This document shows positions 8,408-18,800 of a stretch of 52,110 bases of DNA, piece after piece. The translations under genes were made by a program, and so were the position numbers. Within the stretch, counting starts at the first letter, position 1; each line of letters begins with the position of its first letter. The notes under the pieces were generated by a model. The model searched no databases. It was not told the origin of the DNA and was given only the letters and a program-made list of their open reading frames with translations. The DNA lies in assembly GCF_000417505.1 (NCBI RefSeq), contig NZ_APHY01000015.1:1-52110 (forward strand). Reading direction: 5' to 3'. This DNA comes from Megasphaera sp. NM10. Its GTDB lineage: Bacteria; Bacillota; Negativicutes; Veillonellales; Megasphaeraceae.

Positions 8408-9857
8408 ATGGATTTACACGTAATCTGTCAATTTTTAGGAAGGATCGCCTGGGCCCAGGCCGGCGTCATGGGTCTGCCACTGCTCATGGCCCTGGCTTTC
8501 GCCGAAGACAGCTGGCCGGCCTTTATGGGCACCATGGCCGTCTGTGCCCTGGCTGGCTGGGCTTTCCTGCGCTATGGCCACGTGCGGACGAAGAAACTGA
8601 CCATGCGCGAAGGCATTGCTATCACCGGCCTGGGCTGGCTCCTGGCAACTTTTTTGGGGATGCTGCCTTATTGCCTCGGCGGCTACCTGAACTATTTCGA
8701 CGGCCTGTTCGAGAGCATTTCCGGCTTTACCGGGACCGGGGCGACGGTCATCCCCGACTTGGAGGTCCTGCCACAGAGCCTCCTCTTCTGGCGCAGCCTG
8801 ACCCACTGGCTCGGCGGCCTGGGCATTGTCGTCATCTTTATCGCCCTGCTGCCGGAAGCGGGCCAGTCGACGGTCTACATGTACAACGCCGAATCGACGG
8901 GGCCCACGCGGGAGCGGGTTCTGCCCAGGCTCCACGACATGACCCAGGTCCTGTTCCGCATGTACATGGCCTTCACGGCGGCGCCTTCGTCATCTTCCTG
9001 CTCTGCGGCATGGATTTCCTCGGCGCCTGAACCATGCCTTATCGACGGTCTCAGCCGGCGGCTTTTCCACGTACAACGCCAGTGCGGCTCACTTCGAGAG
9101 CCCGGCCGTCGAAGCCTGGATGACCTTCTTCATGATCCTCACGGGCGGCAACTACGGCCTGTACTACCAGGCCTGGCAGAAGGGCTGGCACGTCCTGCGG
9201 CGCAATACGGAATTCAAGGCCTACCTGCTGATCATCGCCGCGGCGACAGTCCTCATCGGCCTCAACCTCATGGACGGCTTCGACGTATCGGCGCCGACAG
9301 CCCTGCGCTATTCGTCGTTCCAGGCGGCGTCCATCGCGACGACGGGCTTCGTCTCGGCAGACTACGACCGCTGGCCGCCCTTTTCCAAAGGCATCCTGCT
9401 GGTGCTCATGATTTCCGGCGGCTGTGCCGGTTCGACGGCAGCGGGCCTCAAAGTCTCGCGCGTCGTCATCATGGTGCGCTACATCTGGCAGGCAGCCAAA
9501 GCCAAGCTCCATCCCCATCAGGTCTGGGGCCTGACCATCAACGGCCACCGCGTCGGCGACGATACGGTCATCCGGGCGGCCCAGTTCTGCTTCCTCTATA
9601 TCATGTTCATCGCCCTCTGGGCCCTGCTGCTGACCTTTGACGGCATCAACACCTTCGACGCCATCGGCATCAGCGTTTCCACCATGGGCTGCATCGGCCC
9701 GGCCTTCGGCATCACCGGCGCGACCTGTACCTATGCCGAACTCTCGGTCTTCTCCAAATCCATCCTCTGCCTGTCCATGCTCCTGGGACGACTGGAAATG
9801 TTCACCCTCCTGGTCATGCTGCGCAAGAGCTTCTGGAAATCCAGGAGCAGCTGGTAA
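8408..9857 (+). CDS. trkH: TrkH-type potassium uptake protein (two one-base gaps)
   Basis: Restoring one base near 8979-8982 and one near 9026-9028 gives a continuous protein of about 483 residues. In order: a first membrane segment, a filter-type loop ESISGFTGTGATV, HWLGGLGIVV, then after the gaps SAGGFSTYNAS, TTGFVSADYDRW, SGGCAGSTAAGLKVSRVV, and a last repeat ending in SMLLGRLEMFTLLVM. These are the repeated half-helix/filter units of the TrkH/KtrB potassium channel-like subunit. It would sit in the cytoplasmic membrane; its TrkA/KtrA partner is not in the window. Both gaps fall in short G or C runs (expected GGG, CCC), so sequence error is likely. ATG 8408 follows GAAGGGACG; a TATAAT lies at about 8370. 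Confidence 0.85.
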
Positions 9858-9980
9858 ATGAGAGAAAGATTAAATTTTGCTGAATTCAATTAAAGGACGA
9901 TTAAATTTTCGAAAAGGGGTTAAAAAATAGGGCATACTATACATATAGATTCTTACAGTATATGTATAGGAGGGATTGTC

Positions 9981-10505
9981 ATGAAGAAATTCGTAGCTTT
10001 GGCCCTGATTTTGGCAGGCGTGGTCCTGTTCCAATTCGCCTCTGACTTTGAAAACGCTTTTAGTGAGCCACCGCCGGCCGTAGAAGAGCCATTGCCGGAA
10101 AAAGCCTTTGTCTATGTCACGGGAGCCGTTAAGAATCCTGGCCTCTATGCGCTGGAAACGGGGAAAACGGCTGGCGAAGCCGTAGAAGCAGCTGGCGGCA
10201 TGATTGCCTATGCCGATACGGGAGCCGTCAATTTAGCAGACCGCGCAGAAGACGGTGCCCATATCCACGTGCCCTATGATTTCCAGGGGATTCCCGAAAA
10301 TCCGGCGGAAGCCGGCAAGGTATCTTTGAACCGAGCCGATGAGAAAGCCCTTACGGACCTGCCCGGCATCGGACCAGCTATGGCGGCTAATATCATCGCT
10401 TATCGCCAGGAACACGGCTCTTTTGGCAGTATCGAAGAACTACAGAAGGTCAAAGGCATCGGTCCGGCGAAGTTCGCCAAGCTGAAAGATTTGGTGTGCT
10501 TATGA
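9981..10505 (+). CDS. comEA: ComEA competence DNA receptor
   Basis: The product has 174 residues: a short cytosolic start, one membrane anchor at about residues 4-22, a Pro-rich linker, an SLBB domain at about 43-95 (VYVTGAVKNPGLYAL, AGGMIAYADTGAVNLADR), and a tandem helix-hairpin-helix DNA-binding domain from about 110 (VSLNRADEKALTDLPGIGPAMAANIIAYR, then LQKVKGIGPAKFAKL). This is the standard ComEA layout; the protein holds incoming double-stranded DNA outside the membrane. GGAGGG precedes ATG 9981. It overlaps comEC by ATGA, so the pair is probably translationally coupled. Confidence 0.95.
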   Translation: MKKFVALALILAGVVLFQFASDFENAFSEPPPAVEEPLPEKAFVYVTGAVKNPGLYALETGKTAGEAVEAAGGMIAYADTGAVNLADRAEDGAHIHVPYDFQGIPENPAEAGKVSLNRADEKALTDLPGIGPAMAANIIAYRQEHGSFGSIEELQKVKGIGPAKFAKLKDLVCL

Positions 10506-12610
10506 TGGGAAAGGTTAAACCGGAATGGGTCAGCCTGTCCCTGGTCCTGGCCCTGGCTGGGGGCATTACCCTGGCAGATGTGCTTTCTTTGGCTTTGAGC
10601 CTTTGGATTTCTTTGTTCCTGCTGTCTTTGCTGGGCCTATTCTTTTTCCGGTCCCGCAGCCGTATTGCCCTAGTTGTCTGTCTGGTCCTGGCGGCTCTTA
10701 GTCTGGGCGCCGGCCGTCTCCAGCTGGAGGCAGAGCGCTGCGAAGCCCTGCCGCATCAGGCAGCTGGTGCCAGGCTGACCGTGGAAGGGACGCTGCAAGA
10801 ACGGCGCAGTACCTATACGAATGAAAAGGGACAGGTCGGACGGTACATTATGCAGGTCCGGCGCTATTCCTATGACGGGGAAGCGGACGTACAGCCTGGA
10901 AACGGCTGTATCTATGTGACTTTGCTGGAACCGCAGGTCGTAGGCAGTACGGTTGTCGTCACTGGCGACAGCCGGCCTTTGACATACTATAAAAATGACG
11001 GCATGTACGACGCCCTCCATCGCGACCGGGAAAAAGCGATTTACTTGCGGCTGTTTGCCGATGATGGGGAAAAGGTGGTCGTGACGGCTCCGCCAGGTCG
11101 CTGGGAGGCCTTTTTGCAGGATTTGCGCCAGGCTTTGACCGGGCGTTATGAGGTCATCCTCGGCGAGACGTATGCACCGGTACTGGCTAGTCTGCTCTTT
11201 GGCGGCCATTACGAGGACTTGCCGCCAGGTCTGCTGGAATCATTCAGTACGACCGGGCTGATTCATATATTATCTGTTTCCGGGTCTCACGTGGCTTTGC
11301 TGCTGGCCGTCATCCAGCTCATAGGCCGCGTCCTGGGATTGCGGCCGCGCAGCTTGTGTTGTATTTCTGTGACTTTTCTCTTCTTATACGGCGCGTTGTC
11401 GGATTTTTCGTCGCCTGTCGTCCGGGCGTCCCTCATGGGGGCCGCCAGTGCCTTGAGCCTGACGGCGCGGCGCGAATACCTGGCCGGTCATGCTCTGGCC
11501 CTGGCTATGGCCGGGATGCTGCTTTACAGCCCATACCTTTGTTTTGACTTGAGTTTCCGCCTGTCCTGTGGCGCCTCGGCAGGCATCATTCTTTTTCAGC
11601 GGCCCGTAAGCTCCTGGTTTGCGGGTCTGCCTTTGTTTTTGCGGGATTGCCTGACTGTCTGTGTGGCGGCCCAGATTCTGGTCGTGCCCCTCTTGTTTTC
11701 GGCGTTCTTTTCTTTTCCCGTCTATTCGCTGGTGGCCAATGTCCTGGTCGCACCGGTCTTGGACCTGGTCATGGTCCTCGGCCTGTTGGCGTCGGTCCTG
11801 TCCCTCTTGTGGGGCAGCGCTGCCGATATGGTGTTGTGGCTCATCAAGCCCTTGCTGGTCCTGGCTCTGAAGGGCAATGCCTTCATCGCCGCCTTGCCGG
11901 GGAGCCGCTTCTGGGCCGGTCAGCCGTCGAAGTGGGCCTGTTTGGCCTGGTATCTGGCTGTAGTCTTTGTCTTTTGCCCCTCTTTTCGCAGGCGCATGGG
12001 TCCGCCCTTGCTGGCCTGTCTGGCGGCGGCCTGGTTCCTGCGGCCATCCGGGCCGGGCGTCCTGGTCCTCGATGCCGGACGGGACCAGGTGACGGCTGTC
12101 ATTCATGAGGATAAATCGGCCGATATATGGTATAATAAATCGAGATTCGCCAACCCCGACCAGGCAGCTGTCGTCGTGACGCCGGCTTTGCGGGCTCATG
12201 GCGTCTTCCGGCTCCGCCAGTGCCGTGTCGATGGCGACGGGGCGGATCATACGCTGGCCTTGCTGCGGCGGGATTTTACCCTCCTGTCCGGGACGGGGAG
12301 CGGCGATGTGCCTTTTCGCTGTCTGGCGTCGGTGGCCAGGCCTTTTCCGGCAGGACCGCTTTGTCTGGAATTCCGGTCCCTGACGGGCTGGAATGGCCGG
12401 GATTTCCCCGTATCGGCCATGGCGACCATTGTCTATGGCTCGCGCCGCAGCGATGAAACCCTGACAGAGTGGGGCGAGACGGCGGCCGGTTACGGTGTGC
12501 CTTGTTTTTCGCCATCCCGGGACGGCCAGGTCCGTCTGTACCGCTGGCGGGGGCAGTGGCGCATTTCTACGTTTAATGAGGAACAGTCATGGAATATAAG
12601 AAACATATAA
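10502..12610 (+). CDS. comEC: ComEC/Rec2 DNA-uptake channel with an atypical C-terminal domain
   Basis: About 702 residues. The N-terminal DUF4131-like domain (to about residue 190) is followed by the Competence domain with many membrane segments (FSTTGLIHILSVSGSHVALLL is the family signature). It forms the channel that admits single-stranded DNA. The part after about residue 530, where a metallo-beta-lactamase-like nuclease domain normally sits, begins VLVLDAGRDQVTAVI instead of the usual 'LDVGQGD' and shows no HxHxDH motif, so it appears degenerate or replaced. ATG 10502 overlaps the comEA stop; the 3' end overlaps holA by 22 bases, making comEA-comEC-holA one operon. Confidence 0.93.
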   Translation: MMGKVKPEWVSLSLVLALAGGITLADVLSLALSLWISLFLLSLLGLFFFRSRSRIALVVCLVLAALSLGAGRLQLEAERCEALPHQAAGARLTVEGTLQERRSTYTNEKGQVGRYIMQVRRYSYDGEADVQPGNGCIYVTLLEPQVVGSTVVVTGDSRPLTYYKNDGMYDALHRDREKAIYLRLFADDGEKVVVTAPPGRWEAFLQDLRQALTGRYEVILGETYAPVLASLLFGGHYEDLPPGLLESFSTTGLIHILSVSGSHVALLLAVIQLIGRVLGLRPRSLCCISVTFLFLYGALSDFSSPVVRASLMGAASALSLTARREYLAGHALALAMAGMLLYSPYLCFDLSFRLSCGASAGIILFQRPVSSWFAGLPLFLRDCLTVCVAAQILVVPLLFSAFFSFPVYSLVANVLVAPVLDLVMVLGLLASVLSLLWGSAADMVLWLIKPLLVLALKGNAFIAALPGSRFWAGQPSKWACLAWYLAVVFVFCPSFRRRMGPPLLACLAAAWFLRPSGPGVLVLDAGRDQVTAVIHEDKSADIWYNKSRFANPDQAAVVVTPALRAHGVFRLRQCRVDGDGADHTLALLRRDFTLLSGTGSGDVPFRCLASVARPFPAGPLCLEFRSLTGWNGRDFPVSAMATIVYGSRRSDETLTEWGETAAGYGVPCFSPSRDGQVRLYRWRGQWRISTFNEEQSWNIRNI

Positions 12611-13608
12611 TGATTATTTATGGGACAGAACCGTATGTCATGGAAGAGAGTCGGAAGCGGTTCCTGGCGGCGGCCCACGAGCGGGCCGGCGGGGAAGCCG
12701 AGATTCAGTCTTTCCAGAAGGATGCTGTGGCGGCGACGGTCGTCGAATCCTTCCAGGGGTCGAGTCTCTTTAGCAGTGGGACGGTCACGATTTGGTATGA
12801 CTGTCCCTTTCTGCCGCTCAAGCGCGGCGGCCGGTCGCGGAGCAAGCTCACCAAGGATGAGCAGTGGTTCCTGGACGAGGCCCGGCGGCTCAGCGACGAG
12901 AACAGTCTTTTGTTCTATAGCAAGGGCAAGATGGATACGGGCAGTGCTTTTTTCAAGGCCCTGAAGCCCATGGCCGACGTCGTGGCGGCCGAAGCGGTGA
13001 CGGAAAAGACGGTCATGCCTTATGTGACGGACTATTTGAAAGGGAAGGGCAAGCGCCTGACCAGCCGGGCCGTCGCCTATTTGCGGGCCCTGTTCCAGAC
13101 CTGGGGTGATATTTCGTTGCTCTATGTCTTTTCGGAGCTGGAGAAATTGTGCATCACCGTGCCCGACAGCAGGAAAACCGTCGATGTGGCCGATTTGCAG
13201 GACCTCTTTGCCGGGACGATGGAAAAGAATCTCTTCACCTTTATGGATGAATTTTTGCGGCGCAATGGGGAAAAGACCCTGCCTTTTTTGGAAGGCCTGT
13301 TCAGCCGGCAAGATGCTTTTTTGAAGAATACGGGCTATATGTTGTCGCGCCTGCGCCTGCTCCTGGCTTATAAGGAATTGCGCCGGGCCCATGCCGGCCA
13401 GCACCAGTGCGAACAGATCCTGCAGACCATCAATAAGGGCCGCAGCGTAAAATATGTCTTATACCACTTGCAAAAAGTGGCATCTTATTGGAAAATAGAA
13501 GAGTTGGAAAGTTGTATTTGCCAAATTTTTACGCTCCAGCTCCATATCCGCCGCGGCACGGCGTCGCCGGCCGATATGGGACCCCTTATTTGTTTGTATT
13601 GTAGGTAG
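12589..13608 (+). CDS. holA: DNA polymerase III delta subunit
   Basis: The product has 339 residues, normal for HolA, the clamp-loader subunit that opens the sliding clamp. The start IMIIYGTEPYVMEES matches the family's 'YG.e.yl.....' opening. FFKALK, an NLFTFMDEFLRRNG segment (family 'd.iG.r'-like region), and a C-terminal helical collar (LLLAYKELRRAHAGQ, SVKYVLYHLQKVASYWKIEEL) are consistent. It lies directly behind comEC, a common arrangement in Firmicutes. The last few codons run up to a repeat cluster, so the final residues (PLICLYCR) may be repeat-derived. Confidence 0.85.
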   Translation: MEYKKHIMIIYGTEPYVMEESRKRFLAAAHERAGGEAEIQSFQKDAVAATVVESFQGSSLFSSGTVTIWYDCPFLPLKRGGRSRSKLTKDEQWFLDEARRLSDENSLLFYSKGKMDTGSAFFKALKPMADVVAAEAVTEKTVMPYVTDYLKGKGKRLTSRAVAYLRALFQTWGDISLLYVFSELEKLCITVPDSRKTVDVADLQDLFAGTMEKNLFTFMDEFLRRNGEKTLPFLEGLFSRQDAFLKNTGYMLSRLRLLLAYKELRRAHAGQHQCEQILQTINKGRSVKYVLYHLQKVASYWKIEELESCICQIFTLQLHIRRGTASPADMGPLICLYCR

Positions 13609-13944
13609 GGGCCGCCTACGGCGGCCCGCAGGTCGCAGGTCGCAGTTCGCCTCCCCTCATAGGGAGGTGGCCTGAAAGGCCGGAGAGGTTGATTTGCCGT
13701 TTGCAGGAGCAGTTGAAATATAGAGAAAAGGTAGGTTAGCATGTGAGAGATGTAGGGGCGACCACGTGCCTTTTCAGCCCGTCAGGTCATGACTGTAAGG
13801 AATGGCAGGACGGTTGCTGGAACGGACAGCTGAGGCTGGCGGCCTGCAGATCGCAGGGGAGAACCTCTCAGTCAGCTTCGCTGACAGCTCCCCTATGAGG
13901 GGAGCCAGGGGCGATTGAAATATAGAGAAAAGGTAGGTTAGAAT
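13609..13944. repeat. repeat cluster (A, B, C) with a duplicated vanW leader
   Basis: Contains an A palindrome at the left edge (GTAGGGGCCGCC...GGCGGCCCGC), a B' unit at 13651-13692, a truncated A unit at 13752-13768 interrupted by a C unit at 13769-13834, and a B unit at 13862-13907. The 34-base vanW leader (TTGAAATATAGAGAAAAGGT and following) occurs twice, at 13713-13746 and 13915-13948, with one mismatch. No gene of its own. Confidence 0.75.
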
Positions 13945-15471
13945 GTGACTGACGAAGAACGAGCACGGAAAGAACGGATGAAGGAATATCGCCGGCGGTA
14001 CCGGGAAAAGCATGGATTGCCTCCGGAAAAGGACACGCCGTCCTGGAAGAAGCGGGCTGCTGTTGTCTTGGCCTTGTGTGTGATTGGTTTCGGCGGCTTT
14101 TTTGCGGCCCAGAGCAAGGCGGAACAGATGGTGACCCTCAATGGGCAATCTATTGCCGATATGACTGATGAAGAAATCACCAATTATCTCGACCTCCACG
14201 AGAAGGAAGCGGAAGACCGCAAGCTGCGCCTGGCCGCGGACGGCGTCGATGTGACGCTGGACCTGGACGAACTGGGAGCCAAGTTGGACCGCAGCTATAT
14301 CGATGATGAACTGCATCTCGTCGGCCGCCGGGGCCTGCCCTGGCAGCGCGTGGCCGATGTGGTGACGACGCTCACGCAGGGCAAGGATGTGCCCCTGGCC
14401 ATTGCCGTTGACGAGGATAAATTGGATAAGGCCCTGGCCGATGTCCACGACAAGTACGATAAGGATCCGCAGAATGCCTATGCCTATGTCAAGGACGACC
14501 AGAAGACTGTCGCCATTGAAGATGCCAAGGACCGCATCGTCATCAATACAGATAAGCTGAAAGATGCTGTGACGGCCAAACTGCATACGGGCAGGACGGA
14601 CACGCTGGACGTCCCCGTAGACAGCCGGGAAGGGGCGGACATCAAGGCCGACGACCTCAAGAATATCGACACGGTCTTGTCGTACTATACGACCCATTTC
14701 GATGATACCAACCCGGACCGCAACGTCAACATCCGCCTGGCACAGAAGCGCCTCAACCACGCCGTCGTCATGGCCCAGAAGGATTTCTCCTTTAACAAGT
14801 ATGTCGGCACGCGGACGCCGGACAAAGGCTATAAGCAGGCACCGTCGTATTTTGAAAACAAGCTCGAACAGTCGACAGGCGGCGGCGTCTGCCAGGTCAG
14901 TACGACCCTGTTCAATGCGGCTTTGCGGGCGGGCTTGTTCATTGCCAGCCGGGAACCGCATTTTGCCCCGGCCGCTTATGTGCCCGTCGGCATGGATGCG
15001 ACTGTCGCCGATGACGGCCTGGATTTTGCCTTTACCAATCCTTTCCAGCATCCGGTCTGCGTCTATACCGTCGCCGGTCAGAATACGGTGACGACGTATA
15101 TCCTGGGCAATCACGCCGATACGTGCAGTGTGTCCTTTGAAACGACGCATCTCCAGAACCTGCCTCATAAGGTCATCAAGAAGCACGACGACAGTGTGAC
15201 CGAAGATAAGCGCAAGCAGGAAGGCTACGACGGCCATGACGTGACTATCCGCCGGACCGTGGCTTACAGCGACGGCGACCGCCATGTCGATACCATCGAG
15301 TCCCATTATGAACCGAATGATGAAATCATCCTCACGCCCGGCGACGATAGCGAAGAAGTCGTCAGCACGGCGGACCTGGAACCGCAGGACCCGCTCCTCA
15401 ACGCACCGCACGACATGATGGACTTCAATGTCCCGGCGCCCGATGCGGTCAACACGGCCGATGAGGAATAA
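13945..15471 (+). CDS. VanW-family cell-envelope protein
   Basis: The product has 508 residues: a very basic cytosolic start (about 1-36), one membrane segment at about 38-56, a region resembling the peptidoglycan-binding-like domain often found ahead of VanW (LDLDELGAKLDRSYIDD, about 60-235), and the VanW domain (FSFNKYVGTRTPDKGYKQA, QSTGGGVCQVSTTLFNAAL, FTNPFQHPVCVYT) at about 265-400. A G5-like strand segment and an acidic tail follow. It is probably anchored in the membrane facing the envelope; VanW's biochemical role is not established. GTG 13945 follows AAGGTAGG; the ATG two bases earlier hits TGA at once. Confidence 0.88.
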   Translation: MTDEERARKERMKEYRRRYREKHGLPPEKDTPSWKKRAAVVLALCVIGFGGFFAAQSKAEQMVTLNGQSIADMTDEEITNYLDLHEKEAEDRKLRLAADGVDVTLDLDELGAKLDRSYIDDELHLVGRRGLPWQRVADVVTTLTQGKDVPLAIAVDEDKLDKALADVHDKYDKDPQNAYAYVKDDQKTVAIEDAKDRIVINTDKLKDAVTAKLHTGRTDTLDVPVDSREGADIKADDLKNIDTVLSYYTTHFDDTNPDRNVNIRLAQKRLNHAVVMAQKDFSFNKYVGTRTPDKGYKQAPSYFENKLEQSTGGGVCQVSTTLFNAALRAGLFIASREPHFAPAAYVPVGMDATVADDGLDFAFTNPFQHPVCVYTVAGQNTVTTYILGNHADTCSVSFETTHLQNLPHKVIKKHDDSVTEDKRKQEGYDGHDVTIRRTVAYSDGDRHVDTIESHYEPNDEIILTPGDDSEEVVSTADLEPQDPLLNAPHDMMDFNVPAPDAVNTADEE

Positions 15472-15818
15472 CTCATCGGTTCATGTAGTAGGGGCTCGCA
15501 CGTGGCGAGTCCGTCAGGTCATGACGGTAAGAAATGGCAGGATAGCTGCTGAAACGGACCGCTGTAGAGGGTGAGTCCGTTTGGATTTTGTAGGAATTTC
15601 ACCAACAGGTAGCGAATGTTCCCACACTGTGTGCGACGGGCGTCCCACGTGGACGCCCCTACCATGGATGGGAAGCAGGGGAGGCATGTAGGGGCCGTCC
15701 CAGTTCAGTGGTTAAAATTTAAAGCCATTGTCTGCAAACTCCAAACTATAACGTAAAAGGGACCGCGCATGGTGGTAAAAACTTTGTGCGACAGGCCCGC
15801 TTATAGAAAGGAAAATAT
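15472..15818. repeat. repeat cluster (A, C, D) upstream of polC
   Basis: A unit at 15488-15513 runs straight into a C unit (15509-15572), then an inverted A half at 15637-15662 (GGGCGTCCCACGTGGACGCC), a partial A start at 15686, and a D unit at 15715-15800 ending in GTGCGACAGGCCC. The D unit is a close copy of 46935-47040. No gene seen; AGAAAGGA at the right end is the polC ribosome site. Confidence 0.7.
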
Positions 15819-18800
15819 ATGAAAGTCTGGCATATTGTTCCTAAAAATGATATTTTGATCCCCGTCGACGGCGGGCGGTCGGTGACGGTCGCTTCGATTG
15901 CGGCCGATCTGGCCGGTCATGCCTGGCATGTCCGGACGGAATCGCCTTATGCCATCGGCGATATGGATCTTCTCCGCGACCGGGTCAGCCGGAAATTGGG
16001 CCTGGACGGGACGGTATCGGTCGAACACCGGGTGACGTCGGTCTTTCACGGCGGCGATATGTCTCTGGCCGTGCCCGACAATGACCCGCTGCGCCAGGTC
16101 GCCGATATTTCCACTGATGATATGGAAGGCTACGGGATTCCTCATGAAGACTGCTACGATTCCATTTACGATGTGGACGACGAATTGTACGCCGATGAAG
16201 ATTACAAGAAGGCCTGCCAGTCGGCGTTCCAGCCCGGTACGGGCAGTACCAGGACGGGCACCAAGACCGGCGGCGACAGCCGGGTCTGGATGGGCCGGGC
16301 CTTTGGCGGCGATGCCGTCGCCATCAACGACGTCCTCGGCGAGGAACAGAACGACGTTATCCTCAAGGGGAAGGTCGTCAAGGTCGAGTTCCGGGAACTC
16401 AAGTCGAAGCGCATCCTCCTGACCTTCCAGATGGCCGACAGCACCAACGGCATTTCAGCCAAGAAGTTCCTCGACGTCAGCAATCAGGGCGGAGGCGGCA
16501 AGTTCCGCCGCAAGAACACGCTGACGCCGGAAGAATACGACAACCTGGTCAAGAAGCTCAAGCCCGGCGTCTACGTCCGGGTCCACGGCAATATCCAGTA
16601 CGACAATTACCAGAACGACTACGTCCTCATGGCCTACGACATGATGGAAGCCGACGGCGGTACAGTGGAACGGGAAGACCATAATCCCACGCCGCGCGTC
16701 GAACTCCACCTGCATACGGTCATGAGCGACATGGACGCCCTGATCACGGTCAAACAGCTCATCAAGACCATCAAGAAGTGGGGCCATCCGGCCGTTGCCG
16801 TCACCGACCACGGCGTCGTCCAGTCCTTCCCGCTGCTCCAGGAAATCTCGACGGACAAGACCAACAACGTCAAGGTCATCTATGGCATGGAAGGCTACCT
16901 CTTCGATGATAAGATCGACCAGTCGTACCATATCATCATCCTGGCCAAGAACCAGATCGGCATCCGCAATCTCTATAAATTGGTCAGCATTTCCCATTTG
17001 AAATATATCTACCGCGGCCGGCCGCGCATCCCCCCGGGCGGTCCTGTCAGAATACCGCGAAGGCCTCATCCTGGGCTCGGCTTGCGAAGCCGGCGAGCTG
17101 GTCCGCTCGATGGTCCAGAAGAAGCTGCCTTATGAAGAATTGAAGAAAATCGCATCGTTCTACGACTATCTGGAAATCCAGCCGCTCACCAACAACGGCT
17201 TCCTCGTCCGCGAAGGCTTCGTCGCCGATGAAGAAGGCCTGCGCGACATCAACCGGACGATCCTCAAGCTCGGCGATGACCTGGGGAAATTGACCGTCGC
17301 CACCTGCGATGCTCATTTCATGAACCCCGAAGACAAGATTTACCGGGAAATCCTCATGACTGGCAAGGGCTTCAAGGATGCGGAATTCCAGCCCGACCTC
17401 TACCTGCGCACGACCGACGAGATGCTGGCTGAATTTGCCTACCTCGGCGAGGAACGGGCGCGGGAAGTGGTCATTACCAACCCCAATAAGATCAACGATA
17501 TGATCGACGACTGCCGGCCGGTGCCGAAGGAAACGCTCTATTTCCCGCAGATCGCCGGTTCGTCGGAAGCACTGAAGAACATGTGCTATAAAAAGGCCCA
17601 TGAAATCTACGGCGACCCGCTGCCGAAGATTGTCGAAGACCGATTGGAAGAAGAATTCACGTCCATCCTGGGCCACGGCTTCGGCGTCCTCTATTACATC
17701 GCCCACAAGCTGGTCAAGCACTCCAACGACGACGGCTACCTCGTCGGCTCCCGTGGGTCTGTCGGCTCGTCCTTCGTGGCGACTATGTCGGACATTACCG
17801 AAGTCAACCCCCTGCCGCCGCATTATGTCTGCCCCAAGTGCCAGTGGAGCGAGTTCTTTACGCACGGCGAAGTCGGCGGCGGCTTCGACCTGCCCGACAA
17901 GGTCTGCCCGAAGTGCGGCACGCCGCTCCACAAGAACGGCCACAACATCCCGTTCGCTATCTTCCTGGGCTTCGACGGCGACAAGGTCCCTGATATCGAC
18001 CTCAATTTCTCCGGCGAATACCATCCGAAAGCCCATAAGTACACGGAAGAACTCTTCGGCAAGGACAACGTCTTCCGCGCCGGGACCATCGGTGCCGTCA
18101 AGGACAAGACGGCTTATGGCTACGTCATGAAGTGGGCCGAAGCCAAGGGCATCAAGGTCAACGATGCCTATGTCAACAGCCTGGTCGCCGGCTGCACGGG
18201 CATCAAGAATACGACGGGCCAGCATCCGGGCGGCGTCATGGTCATTCCCCGCGATATGGACGTCCATCATTTCACGCCCGTCCAGTATCCGGCCAACAAG
18301 AAGGACAGCGGCATCATTACGACCCATTTCGATTATCACTCCATCGAAGGCCGTCTGGTCAAGCTCGATATCCTCGGCCATGATGATCCGACGGTCATCC
18401 GCATGCTCGAAGATATGACCGGCATCAAGGCGACGACTATTCCCTTTGATGACCCGGCGACGCTGAGCCTGTTCAGCTCGACCAAGGCCCTGGGCGTGAC
18501 GCCGGAAGAACTGGGCTCGAAAGTCGGCAGCCTGGGCATCCCGGAATTCGGCACGTCCTTCGTCCGCCAGATGCTCGTCGACACCAAGCCCAAGACCTTT
18601 TCCGAACTGGTCCGCATTTCCGGTTTCTCCCACGGCACCGACGTCTGGCTGAACAATGCCCAGAATCTGATCACGTCGGGGACGGTCCCCCTGAAGGAAG
18701 CCGTCTCGACGCGTGACGACATCATGAACTATCTCATCCAGCACGGCATCAAGCCCAAGACGAGTTTCAAGGTCATGGAAAATGTCCGTAAGGGCAAGGG

